From: Flavobacterium azooxidireducens
Lineage (GTDB): Bacteria > Bacteroidota > Bacteroidia > Flavobacteriales > Flavobacteriaceae
Length of the DNA: 64,000 nucleotides
Assembly: GCF_023195775.1 (NCBI RefSeq)
Contig: NZ_CP096205.1
Coordinates: forward strand, 496,001 to 560,000
Direction: 5' to 3'
Shown: positions 1 to 7,688 of the stretch, piece after piece
Layout: each line of letters starts with the position of its first letter
Numbering within the stretch: the stretch's first letter is position 1
The notes under the pieces: model-generated
The model's database searches: none
What the model saw: the letters and a program-made list of their open reading frames with translations, nothing else
Told to the model about the DNA's origin: nothing
Translations under genes and position numbers: made by a program

Positions 1-2203
1 TAATTATAAATTCTGACGAATTAACTTGATCTTGCGATAACAACTTTCTTCCTTGAACATCAAAAACGGCTACCGAGTTCATTTGAACATTACCGGTGTT
101 TATGTTGATTGAATTGTCTTTAACAAAAACTGCAACGGCATTAGCATTTAACGGTTGATCTATACTCATCGTTTCATTTGTGAAACGTAACACAAAACGA
201 TTTTTAAAATCACCTGATTCAGCTGAAAAGGTATAATCTGCAGCTGATAAATTATGAATAGTTGTTGTAAAAGTGTCTTCTAAATAAACCAATTGTCCTG
301 CTTCAAATAAACCGTCCATTTTGCTTAATGAAATAGTGTATTCTCCTGCTGTAACAACTTTAAAACCAAGTTGAATTGTGTCTTCTACACTGAATGGTAA
401 TGATCTTGCTTGAATTGCATATTCTTCATTATTAATTAACGAAGTTAAAGCTACTTCAGAATCATTGATATAACGCCCATCAAAACGATCTTTATCATTT
501 GTTGCACCTTCTACATATCCAACTAACATTCTACTAAAAATGCCATTTTCATTTGTTAAATTTAACCACATACGGTGTTTTTCAATTTGAGTAGGGGTAT
601 TATATCTAAAAAATTGATTTTCAAATTCATCAGGAGTTTTCATATCGCTGTTAAAGGTTAATTCTGTAGATAATGCTTTAACTAAAAACCCTTGTCCAAC
701 TTGAATGAAACCATTTGGGTCATCACTTGTAGGAGTACCTGTTCCACCAGTTTCATTGTAAGTTGCGTAGAATGAACCTGTTTCACCTTCACCTGTACTA
801 TCATTTAATCTTCTCCAAAAATAAAGTGTTTGTTCAATATTACTACTATTTGCTAACATAAAAGCATTTGCATTAATTACTGTTGGATAAGGATTTCCAA
901 CCATATTAAAACCTTCACCACCTGTATTTAAATCGATAGTAACTTCACCATTTGTTGGTACTCCAACAAAAGTTCCTTCCCAAATCTGTGGTGAATTTGT
1001 TCCATTGTTAGCCACATAATTGTTAGCTGCTCTAATGAAATAACCATTCCCTGGTTCAAAAGTTGTTGTTAACGGATTGATTGGAGAGTATATATCATTT
1101 GCAGTATCATACTCATAAAAACGACCGTCAACCGTTTGTGGAGAAAACTGTTTTAACGTTTGAGTTCCTGTAACCGGCGATGACCACATAGTGTAATCTA
1201 AACGGAAAATTTCTGAACTGTTACGCTTTACAGTTATTTGACCTTCGTTAGCAGCTGCTTCATCATTCAATTGTGATAAATTTGCATTATTTTGTACAAC
1301 AAAAGAACTTGGAGTACTATTGTTGATTATGTTTTCATGTACAATAAGGTTATACCCTGAAGTCAAAGTATATGTATATCCTTCATTTAAAGTGATACTT
1401 TTAACTTCAAACATATATTCGTTATTTTCGTCTGAAATAAAATTATCATCTAATATAACATCATGATCTTCTGTTGGATAAATATCATTTAACCAAGCAC
1501 CATTAGACCAAACAGCCACAAAAGTTGGCTCATCGAACGTAGTAACCATGATTATATTTGAATTGGCACTAGTTACTGGTCCGCCTCCGCTAATTCCTTC
1601 TGCACGCACTCTGTAATAATAATTTGTTGAAGGATCTAATCCCGAAACAAGTCTACTAGTTGAACTACCTGAAACAAATAAATTATCGTAACTAGGTAAC
1701 ATCACTGAAAAATCACTAAACTCACTAACATCTAAGCGATATCCAGTGGCTCCGAGAACGGCTATCCATCTTGCGGAGAAAAATGTGTCTGATAAACCAG
1801 CCGGTGCTCCTGCATCCGGAGCAGATAACACGCTAGTTGTAAAAGTAATTTCAGTTGTCCAACTACTGAATAATGGAGCAGCTGTACACTGATAATTCAT
1901 GTAAACTGAATAATTTGTGTCGGATAATAGTCCTGTAATTTGAGAGGTTAAAACACCATCTACTGTAGAACCACTATCTATTAATCCGCTTACTCCACTA
2001 CCTGGAGCTCCTGATGTCCGCACTTCAAAACTATAACCTATTCCGGGTGCAGAAGTTGATGCGGTCCAAGTTAATGTAGCTGAAACAGCATCAATATTAT
2101 CGACTATTATGCCAGAAGGTTCATTACATTGAGCCGAACTTGTTATAGTAACAAGAAAAGTCAATATTAAAAAAGCTATTTTAGAATTAAATTTAAATTT
2201 CAT
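1..2203 (-). CDS. T9SS-exported surface protein with FN3-like domains (3' end cut by window)
   Basis: The frame is open from the ATG at 2203 to the window edge, about 734 residues; the last few tens of residues lie outside. A signal peptide (MKFKFNSKIAFLILTFLV, ending near SSAQ) is followed by fibronectin type III-like domains in roughly residues 25-230. After these comes the long C-terminal module shared with other proteins here (landmarks YTMWSSPV, GNGYFIRA, NMVGNPYPT-like, YVEGATN, RFDGRY, RFVLRF). The last visible residues (VAVFDVQGRKLLSQ) match the start of a T9SS type A sorting domain. It lies 42 bp downstream of the next T9SS gene on the same strand and is probably co-transcribed with it. 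The role is likely a secreted or surface adhesin-like protein; the ligand is unknown. Confidence 0.85.
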   Translation of the reverse strand, partial: MKFKFNSKIAFLILTFLVTITSSAQCNEPSGIIVDNIDAVSATLTWTASTSAPGIGYSFEVRTSGAPGSGVSGLIDSGSTVDGVLTSQITGLLSDTNYSVYMNYQCTAAPLFSSWTTEITFTTSVLSAPDAGAPAGLSDTFFSARWIAVLGATGYRLDVSEFSDFSVMLPSYDNLFVSGSSTSRLVSGLDPSTNYYYRVRAEGISGGGPVTSANSNIIMVTTFDEPTFVAVWSNGAWLNDIYPTEDHDVILDDNFISDENNEYMFEVKSITLNEGYTYTLTSGYNLIVHENIINNSTPSSFVVQNNANLSQLNDEAAANEGQITVKRNSSEIFRLDYTMWSSPVTGTQTLKQFSPQTVDGRFYEYDTANDIYSPINPLTTTFEPGNGYFIRAANNYVANNGTNSPQIWEGTFVGVPTNGEVTIDLNTGGEGFNMVGNPYPTVINANAFMLANSSNIEQTLYFWRRLNDSTGEGETGSFYATYNETGGTGTPTSDDPNGFIQVGQGFLVKALSTELTFNSDMKTPDEFENQFFRYNTPTQIEKHRMWLNLTNENGIFSRMLVGYVEGATNDKDRFDGRYINDSEVALTSLINNEEYAIQARSLPFSVEDTIQLGFKVVTAGEYTISLSKMDGLFEAGQLVYLEDTFTTTIHNLSAADYTFSAESGDFKNRFVLRFTNETMSIDQPLNANAVAVFVKDNSININTGNVQMNSVAVFDVQGRKLLSQDQVNSSEFII

Positions 2204-2245
2204 CGTAATTTTATTTAGGTAAACTATTAGTAGGTATATTTTTTT

Positions 2246-3934
2246 TTAATAAATTATTTTCTTTGCAATTTGTTGTCCGTTTGTCAAGCCAACTTTTACA
2301 ATCCAAAGTTGTTGTGTTTGATTAAAATCTGTTACAGAAAATTCAATTTCATCGGCAACATTTTTACTCAGTACCACTCTTCCGCTTAGATCATAAATTT
2401 CAATTTTTTGAATTGACTCTTCAGAAACTTTAAAATGAATACCATTTGAATTGGCAGCTATTATAAGATTGCCTCTTAACGGGGTAAAATCACCAATGCT
2501 TAAGTTCTCAGTTATTATAAGAGTATAATCTTCTGCTTCACCATTCTCAATGGAATCACAAGGCGATGGATAATCTGAGGAACTTGATTGTTTAGTTCTA
2601 ACTCTCATAATAGTTGAGCCTAACACTGCATCTGCAGGAACTTCGATTGATGCTACCATCCCGGAATTCACATTAGTTCCCCCTGTTACACTACCTAACT
2701 CATATCCTTCGCTAACATCAAACACAGCATCATGATTCCAATCAATCCATGCCATTGTATAATTTGTTCCGCCCATTGTATTTACATTTACAGATAGAGA
2801 AACTGTAGTTTCACGTTCTACTTCAATTTGCAATCCTGTAAAATTTGTATAAGCAGGTGTACTTGAAGACGAATTGGTTGTTCCTTCTAAGGAAACACTT
2901 GTTACTCCTATTGCATTTTCATTTACAACTAATGAAGTACAATAACAACCTTCTCCACCCACAAGTAGAGGAAAATCATATACGGTTGAAGAAGCTATAT
3001 CACAAGTTGTTGCTCTTCTGTAATAGGTTGCTATTGATTGAGAAGTTTCCAAGAAAGCATCTGTAGCTCCCGGTATATCAGACCATGGTCCGTTGTCATT
3101 TGGAGAAGATTGCCATTGATATGACAAACCAGATTCGATAGAACCGTTTTGAACAGAAAGTGTAAACATTTCACCGCCACAATAAGGTCCTGCTGATACT
3201 ATTGTTTGTCCTCCTGATGGAGTAGTTTCACAAGGATTTGTCATTGTAAACTGCATATTAGGTCTTCTTCTAGCGAATAATGCTGGTAAAAGGTTTTGGT
3301 TAGACAAACTACATCCATTGAAAGAAGCATCATTTGTATAGTTAGCAGCAGTTACTATCTCACCCATAGGGAAATTTTTTCCTTGTATAGAAAAACTAGT
3401 TCCAAAATCTGTATTACTTCTACAAATTTCAACAATAATATTTCTAAAACCATCCCATGCAAAAGGAGTATCTAATTCGAACGTGTACCAACCCAATTCA
3501 GTTATATTTTCAACTGATGATTCATAGTAAACAGGCAAATTGTTAACTAAGTTTGGTCCCATCTCAAAAGAAGTTGTCATCCCCATTTTAATTTTAATAT
3601 TCTCAGGTTTCAAACTTGATGGTAAACCGAGTTCTGTAATATTAATTGCCAATGAAACTACATTTCCAGAAATATTAAATCCGGCGTTATATAATTCTTC
3701 TGCATAATACATATACTGTGATCTATTGTTACGGTTTATCGTAGCAATTGGAGAAACTCCTAACGTGTTATAAGATTCTACACCATCACCCAATGTATAA
3801 GTTTCTTGAGCATTTAAGTCATTAGACAGAAACATAAAAAGAACTACAATATATGTAATTGAAGTGTACTTTTTTAAGGATAATAAAACATCTACTTTAG
3901 ATGATTGATTCAAAATATTGTATTTTTTTTTCAT
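2246..3934 (-). CDS. T9SS-exported GEVED-domain surface protein
   Basis: 562 residues. A signal peptide (hydrophobic TYIVVLFMFLSNDLNAQ, to about residue 43) precedes an N-terminal module (about 44-235; landmarks YMYYAEEL, FAWDGFRNIIVEICRS, RRPNMQFT) that is also present in the next gene upstream. An Ig-like segment follows (about 240-325; SGLSYQWQSSP), then a GEVED domain (about 345-480; WIDWNHDAVFD and GEAEDYTLII). It ends with a T9SS type A sorting domain (IYDLSGRVVLS ... KKIIY). Unlike its neighbours it lacks the large shared C-terminal module. The start codon is followed by nine A residues (MKKKYN). It is 31 bp downstream of the 927-residue gene and probably in the same operon. It is likely exported to the cell surface; its ligand is unknown. 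Confidence 0.88.
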   Translation of the reverse strand: MKKKYNILNQSSKVDVLLSLKKYTSITYIVVLFMFLSNDLNAQETYTLGDGVESYNTLGVSPIATINRNNRSQYMYYAEELYNAGFNISGNVVSLAINITELGLPSSLKPENIKIKMGMTTSFEMGPNLVNNLPVYYESSVENITELGWYTFELDTPFAWDGFRNIIVEICRSNTDFGTSFSIQGKNFPMGEIVTAANYTNDASFNGCSLSNQNLLPALFARRRPNMQFTMTNPCETTPSGGQTIVSAGPYCGGEMFTLSVQNGSIESGLSYQWQSSPNDNGPWSDIPGATDAFLETSQSIATYYRRATTCDIASSTVYDFPLLVGGEGCYCTSLVVNENAIGVTSVSLEGTTNSSSSTPAYTNFTGLQIEVERETTVSLSVNVNTMGGTNYTMAWIDWNHDAVFDVSEGYELGSVTGGTNVNSGMVASIEVPADAVLGSTIMRVRTKQSSSSDYPSPCDSIENGEAEDYTLIITENLSIGDFTPLRGNLIIAANSNGIHFKVSEESIQKIEIYDLSGRVVLSKNVADEIEFSVTDFNQTQQLWIVKVGLTNGQQIAKKIIY

Positions 3935-3965
3935 TGTTGAAATTTAAATCGTTATTTATTTTTAA

Positions 3966-6749
3966 TTAATATATAATTTTTTGTGTTGATTTTATGTCAT
4001 CTTCAGTTGTAATCTGAACTAACAACAATTGATTGTTTTTAGCTATATCTGTAATTATTATTTCTGTAGCATCCATTTTATTTTTATTAAATAATAATCG
4101 TCCGGCACTATCAAAAACCATAATCGATTGTATTTGAACATCTTTCGATTTTACAATAATGTTAGAATCATTTGCATAACAAAGAATACTGTTTTTTGTA
4201 TTAATTATTGGGTTTAAGCTTAGCGTTTCATTTGTAAAACGAAGTTCAAAACGATCGTCAAACGTTCCTGATATACTTGTGAAAGCATATAAACCCTCTT
4301 TAATATTATGAAATGTATTAGTATATTTATCCAATAAATAAACTTCTTGATTTTCAAAGAAATTATCAAACTGATATAAGTTTAATATAAACTCACCAGA
4401 TAAGATTGTTGTTAATCCTAAAGGAATAGTATCGTTAGAATTGAAAGGCAATGCTTTTCCTTGAATCGCTAATTTGCTTTCTCCAACTAAACTATAAATC
4501 TTGACATCTCCAGTATGTCTAAATTTAGAATCATAACCCCAATCAATATCATTTGTAGCACCTTCAATATAACCTACCATGGTTTGATTGAATTTTCCAT
4601 TTTGATGAATTACTTCTAACCATAGACGATTTTTTTCAATTTCAGCTTGGTTGCTAGTACCATTTCTAAAAAATTGAGAATTATCATATCCTGATTCTTT
4701 TTTTCGCATTTCATTGTTAAAAATCACATCCCCCGATGGTGCTCCTCTACCTGCTACCATGAAACTTTGACCTGCTCCAACAAATCTTCCCGGAGTAGCA
4801 TTATTTACTCCTGAATTATCCGCAGGAAAACCAATAGATCCAGATAAATTATAGGTTGCATAATCGTCCGAACTATAATTTAATGCTTGAGGTGAAAAAC
4901 CAGGATACGATGGAATTGCACTTGGAAGTGTATTATGAGTCCACAAACGAATTGTCCCTTCCAAAATACTACTATTAGCAATTAAAAATTTATCGATATC
5001 AATGGCTGCCGGATACGGATTTCCTATCAGATTCCATTTTTCCAAGTCACCTTGTGCAGGTACAGTAACTATACCATTGTTGGGTACTCCTTCAAATGCT
5101 CCGGCAAATACTGTTCCAGCTCCTGTTGATGGATAACCATTTGGAGCACGAATTATATATCCTTTACCAGCCACCATTGGCAAATTGGCTACACCACCAA
5201 CCCAACTTTGCGGGTTTAGACCTGTTGTTAAATGATTCCAATGGTATATTCTATTTGTTGGTGTTCCTGCTGAAAACTGACTTGGTGTCATTCCTGATAC
5301 AGGAGAGGACCAATACGTATAATCCAATAATCGTAGAGGTTGTGAATCTCTTTTATAAACTATTTTCCCTTCGTTTATTGCGGCATTATTCTCTTGAATT
5401 AAACTAGCATTATTTTCAAAAATAACAGTCGCATCATCGTGAACAAATAGCTTTTCTTTTAGTGAAATAATATCTCCCGATTTTACTGTAAAAGTCCCAG
5501 AAAGAACTTGTAAACTACACGCTTCAAGTACTGAGCTTCCATCTACTGCGGTATCAAAATCTCCAGAAATTTTAACAGGATCATTTACTGTTGGTTCTGT
5601 TCCAAAACTCCAAAACGTTCCATCCCACGTATTTATACCTTTTACTTTTATGGGTGCTGAATAACGTAATCCAGCCGGCACATCATAATCACAACCAACT
5701 GTTCTTTGATACCACATGTCAACTTCTGCACGTTCAACCACTAATGTGGCTTGCGTTTCACCTGGCAAATCTACAAAACCGAAATCTGTAGGAGAAGATG
5801 CCCATTGATAGTTTAGCCCAGATGATTTTTCGTCATTAACGACATGAAGTATCACATCTCCGCCTAAACAATAATTCTCAGACAGAATAATTGCATCACC
5901 GCCTTCAGGAGCACCCGCACATTGAAAGGTGAAACGGATATTGGGTCGAATTTTTCTTTGGCTAGCATTTAAAACTGAACTAGAAGTATTATAAGAAAGC
6001 CCTCTGTTTTTCATTTCACAGCCTGGAGTATGAACAGAACCTCCATTATTAATCGAGTTTAAACTTCGCGTTAACGTATATGATGCGGTAGAAGATATTC
6101 TATTTGTACTTTCAAATTGATACCTATGATTTGGAAATGAACTTCCAGAATCAGATTTACAAATTTCTACAACAATACTACTTACTCCATCCCATACAAA
6201 AGGTATGTCTAACTCTAACTCCACCCATCCAGTTTCACTAATAATTAAATCAAAAGGAGTTTTGACTACTTGCAAATATTCTGGAGTAGGAGAACCTGCC
6301 CATGTACACTCACCTTCTAAAGGCATATCAATACCCCAAACTTCTTTGCCTCCATAACCATCATAATTAGCAATAGTATGCCCCATTTTGATTGTTATGT
6401 TCTTCATTTCATAAACAGACAATATTGCAGAATTACTAAATCCTGTAACATTAAAAGCAAGTGAAGTTATTGTTCTATAACCTTCTGAATAGGCTAAGCC
6501 TAATTCTTCAGCTTCGTAGAGATATTGTATACGAGAATCTTTCTTACTTGATAAAAATGGAGCAGAGTGCCAATTAGAAGCAGTACTTCCAATTATGAAA
6601 GGATCACCACCTAAACCATCGCTTAATACAAACTGACCATTTTGTCCACTTACTTTTTCCGCAGAAAAAACAATGAAAATCAAGGTAATTACTGCTTTTA
6701 TAGTAAAGCAAAAATGCTGAATCGAATTAAAATTAGTATTCATTTTCAT
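3966..6749 (-). CDS. T9SS-exported modular surface protein (927 aa)
   Basis: 927 residues, first gene of a probable three-gene operon. The signal peptide ends near residue 35 (FSAEKVSGQ). Residues about 37-275 form the N-terminal module shared with the downstream gene (QYLYEAEEL, FVWDGVSSIVVEICKSD, RKIRPNIRFTF). An Ig-like domain (SGLNYQWASSP) spans about 290-370. The long shared C-terminal module spans about 375-850 (landmarks YTYWSSPVSG, GKGYIIRAPNG, NLIGNPYPAAID, IRLWTHNTLP, VGYIEGATND, IQGKALPFNSND, RFELRF). A T9SS type A sorting domain closes it (VFDSAGRLLFNK ... QKIIY). The upstream region has LytTR-like direct repeats at 7107-7136. Function is inferred as an adhesin-like cell-surface protein; no enzyme motif was seen. 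Confidence 0.88.
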   Translation of the reverse strand: MKMNTNFNSIQHFCFTIKAVITLIFIVFSAEKVSGQNGQFVLSDGLGGDPFIIGSTASNWHSAPFLSSKKDSRIQYLYEAEELGLAYSEGYRTITSLAFNVTGFSNSAILSVYEMKNITIKMGHTIANYDGYGGKEVWGIDMPLEGECTWAGSPTPEYLQVVKTPFDLIISETGWVELELDIPFVWDGVSSIVVEICKSDSGSSFPNHRYQFESTNRISSTASYTLTRSLNSINNGGSVHTPGCEMKNRGLSYNTSSSVLNASQRKIRPNIRFTFQCAGAPEGGDAIILSENYCLGGDVILHVVNDEKSSGLNYQWASSPTDFGFVDLPGETQATLVVERAEVDMWYQRTVGCDYDVPAGLRYSAPIKVKGINTWDGTFWSFGTEPTVNDPVKISGDFDTAVDGSSVLEACSLQVLSGTFTVKSGDIISLKEKLFVHDDATVIFENNASLIQENNAAINEGKIVYKRDSQPLRLLDYTYWSSPVSGMTPSQFSAGTPTNRIYHWNHLTTGLNPQSWVGGVANLPMVAGKGYIIRAPNGYPSTGAGTVFAGAFEGVPNNGIVTVPAQGDLEKWNLIGNPYPAAIDIDKFLIANSSILEGTIRLWTHNTLPSAIPSYPGFSPQALNYSSDDYATYNLSGSIGFPADNSGVNNATPGRFVGAGQSFMVAGRGAPSGDVIFNNEMRKKESGYDNSQFFRNGTSNQAEIEKNRLWLEVIHQNGKFNQTMVGYIEGATNDIDWGYDSKFRHTGDVKIYSLVGESKLAIQGKALPFNSNDTIPLGLTTILSGEFILNLYQFDNFFENQEVYLLDKYTNTFHNIKEGLYAFTSISGTFDDRFELRFTNETLSLNPIINTKNSILCYANDSNIIVKSKDVQIQSIMVFDSAGRLLFNKNKMDATEIIITDIAKNNQLLLVQITTEDDIKSTQKIIY

Positions 6750-7089
6750 ATTTAAGGGCTTGTATTAAAATTTTATATTTCATTGATTAAAAACCATAAC
6801 AATATTATTAAGCTAAGTTCTACTTAGCAGCACTACTAAAAAAACAATCTAACTTTTGTGGTATTTGTTTGGTTAGTTTACATCATTTATTGTTCAAATG
6901 AAAAATGTAGGTTTATTTAACACTTTTTAATAAATTATTGTTACTAAATTCTTAATAAAAACAAGAAAAACATATTTTAGAATTATTCTAAACAAATGTT
7001 AATTAATTGTAAATTAATATTATACAATTACGCTTGTCCTGATTTATTGGAAATCTTAATTTATTTGTCAAAATTACACCACTTATACG

Positions 7090-7136
7090 CACTAATAAAT
7101 ATTTGACGATGATATGTTAAAAAAATCGACGAAATG
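7090..7136 (-). promoter_or_regulatory. Candidate regulator-bound promoter of the T9SS operon (LytTR-like repeats)
   Basis: On the minus strand CATTTCGTCG (7127-7136) and CATATCATCG (7107-7116) form a direct repeat with 20-bp spacing, separated by a T-rich spacer. Nineteen bases from the start of the second repeat lies TATTAGTG (7090-7097), an imperfect TAnnTTTG -7 box. The same layout precedes the gene at 52475. A second, exact -7 match (TAATTTTG) lies at 7069-7076. LytTR-type activators bind direct repeats about two helical turns apart, so a LytTR site is inferred, not shown. The leader to the start codon at 6749 would be about 320-340 nt. Confidence 0.45.
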
Positions 7137-7230
7137 CACTCTTGTAGTATTAAATCGATATAATATGCTCTTTAAAGATTTGGTGGGACAAACCTATTTT
7201 GAAAGCAAAATTAACCCTTTAAACGGTGCT

Positions 7231-7258
7231 AAAAAATACCTATAAATAGGTATTTTTT
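7231..7258. terminator. Perfect 12-bp stem hairpin with A6/T6 ends (bidirectional terminator candidate)
   Basis: AAAAAATACCTA (7231-7242) pairs perfectly with TAGGTATTTTTT (7247-7258) around a TAAA loop. The terminal A and T runs give a U-tract on either strand. It lies about 75 bp beyond the terminator of the rpoBC operon and may act as a second, back-up terminator that insulates the T9SS operon. Confidence 0.55.
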
Positions 7259-7321
7259 AAAAGATTTAAAAAATAAAATCATCAAAGAGGGATTATTTTG
7301 GATTACCCACAGAGATTAAGA

Positions 7322-7352
7322 GCAAAAAAAAACCTTCGATTTCTCGAAGGTT
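7322..7352 (-). terminator. Terminator of the rpoBC-DUF3467 transcript
   Basis: AACCTTCGA (7331-7339) pairs with TCGAAGGTT (7344-7352) around TTTC. On the minus strand the hairpin is followed by a run of T residues. It sits 20 bp after the DUF3467 stop codon, where the operon should end. Confidence 0.85.
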
Positions 7353-7372
7353 TTTATCAATTAGTAAGCTAA

Positions 7373-7684
7373 TTAAGCTTGACCTGTAGGACCAAAGTTC
7401 AAAGGAACCTGTGGTTGGTCTGTGTCTTTTATTTCACCATGAGCTATTTCATAACGATGAATATTTTCTCCTATTGCTTTCAACAAGCGTTTTGCATGCT
7501 GAGGAGTAAGGATAATTCTCGATTTCACTTTTGCTTTGGGAACACCCGGCATTAGTGTTACAAAATCCACTACAAATTCTGAGGCTGAATGATTAATGAT
7601 AGCCAAGTTGGAATAAATTCCTTCAGCAATTTTTTCATCCAATTCAATATTGATTTGTCCTGGTTGTTGATTGTTATCGCTCAT
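7373..7684 (-). CDS. DUF3467 family protein
   Basis: 103 residues. The sequence (IAEGIYSNLAIINHS, EFVVDFV, MPGVPKAKVKSRIILTP, HAKRLLKAIGENI) matches the DUF3467 family, small proteins often encoded directly after rpoC in Bacteroidota. It starts only 4 bp after the rpoC stop codon, so it is almost certainly co-transcribed with rpoC and may be translationally coupled to it. There is no signal peptide or membrane segment, so it is predicted to be cytoplasmic. The fixed position after rpoC hints at a link to transcription or translation, but the function is unknown. A strong terminator follows directly. Confidence 0.88.
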   Translation of the reverse strand: MSDNNQQPGQINIELDEKIAEGIYSNLAIINHSASEFVVDFVTLMPGVPKAKVKSRIILTPQHAKRLLKAIGENIHRYEIAHGEIKDTDQPQVPLNFGPTGQA

Positions 7685-7688
7685 GTTC

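Larger units (their letters stand above)
6750..7372. other. Long intergenic region, 623 bp
   Basis: No convincing gene was found here on either strand. It is very AT-rich. It holds the LytTR-like repeat promoter at 7090-7136, a perfect 12-bp palindromic hairpin at 7231-7258, and the terminator of the rpoC-DUF3467 transcript at 7331-7352. The remaining roughly 340 bp between the promoter and the start of the 927-residue gene would be an unusually long leader. It contains a small CTAAG/CTTAG inverted repeat near 6815-6830. Confidence 0.6.
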
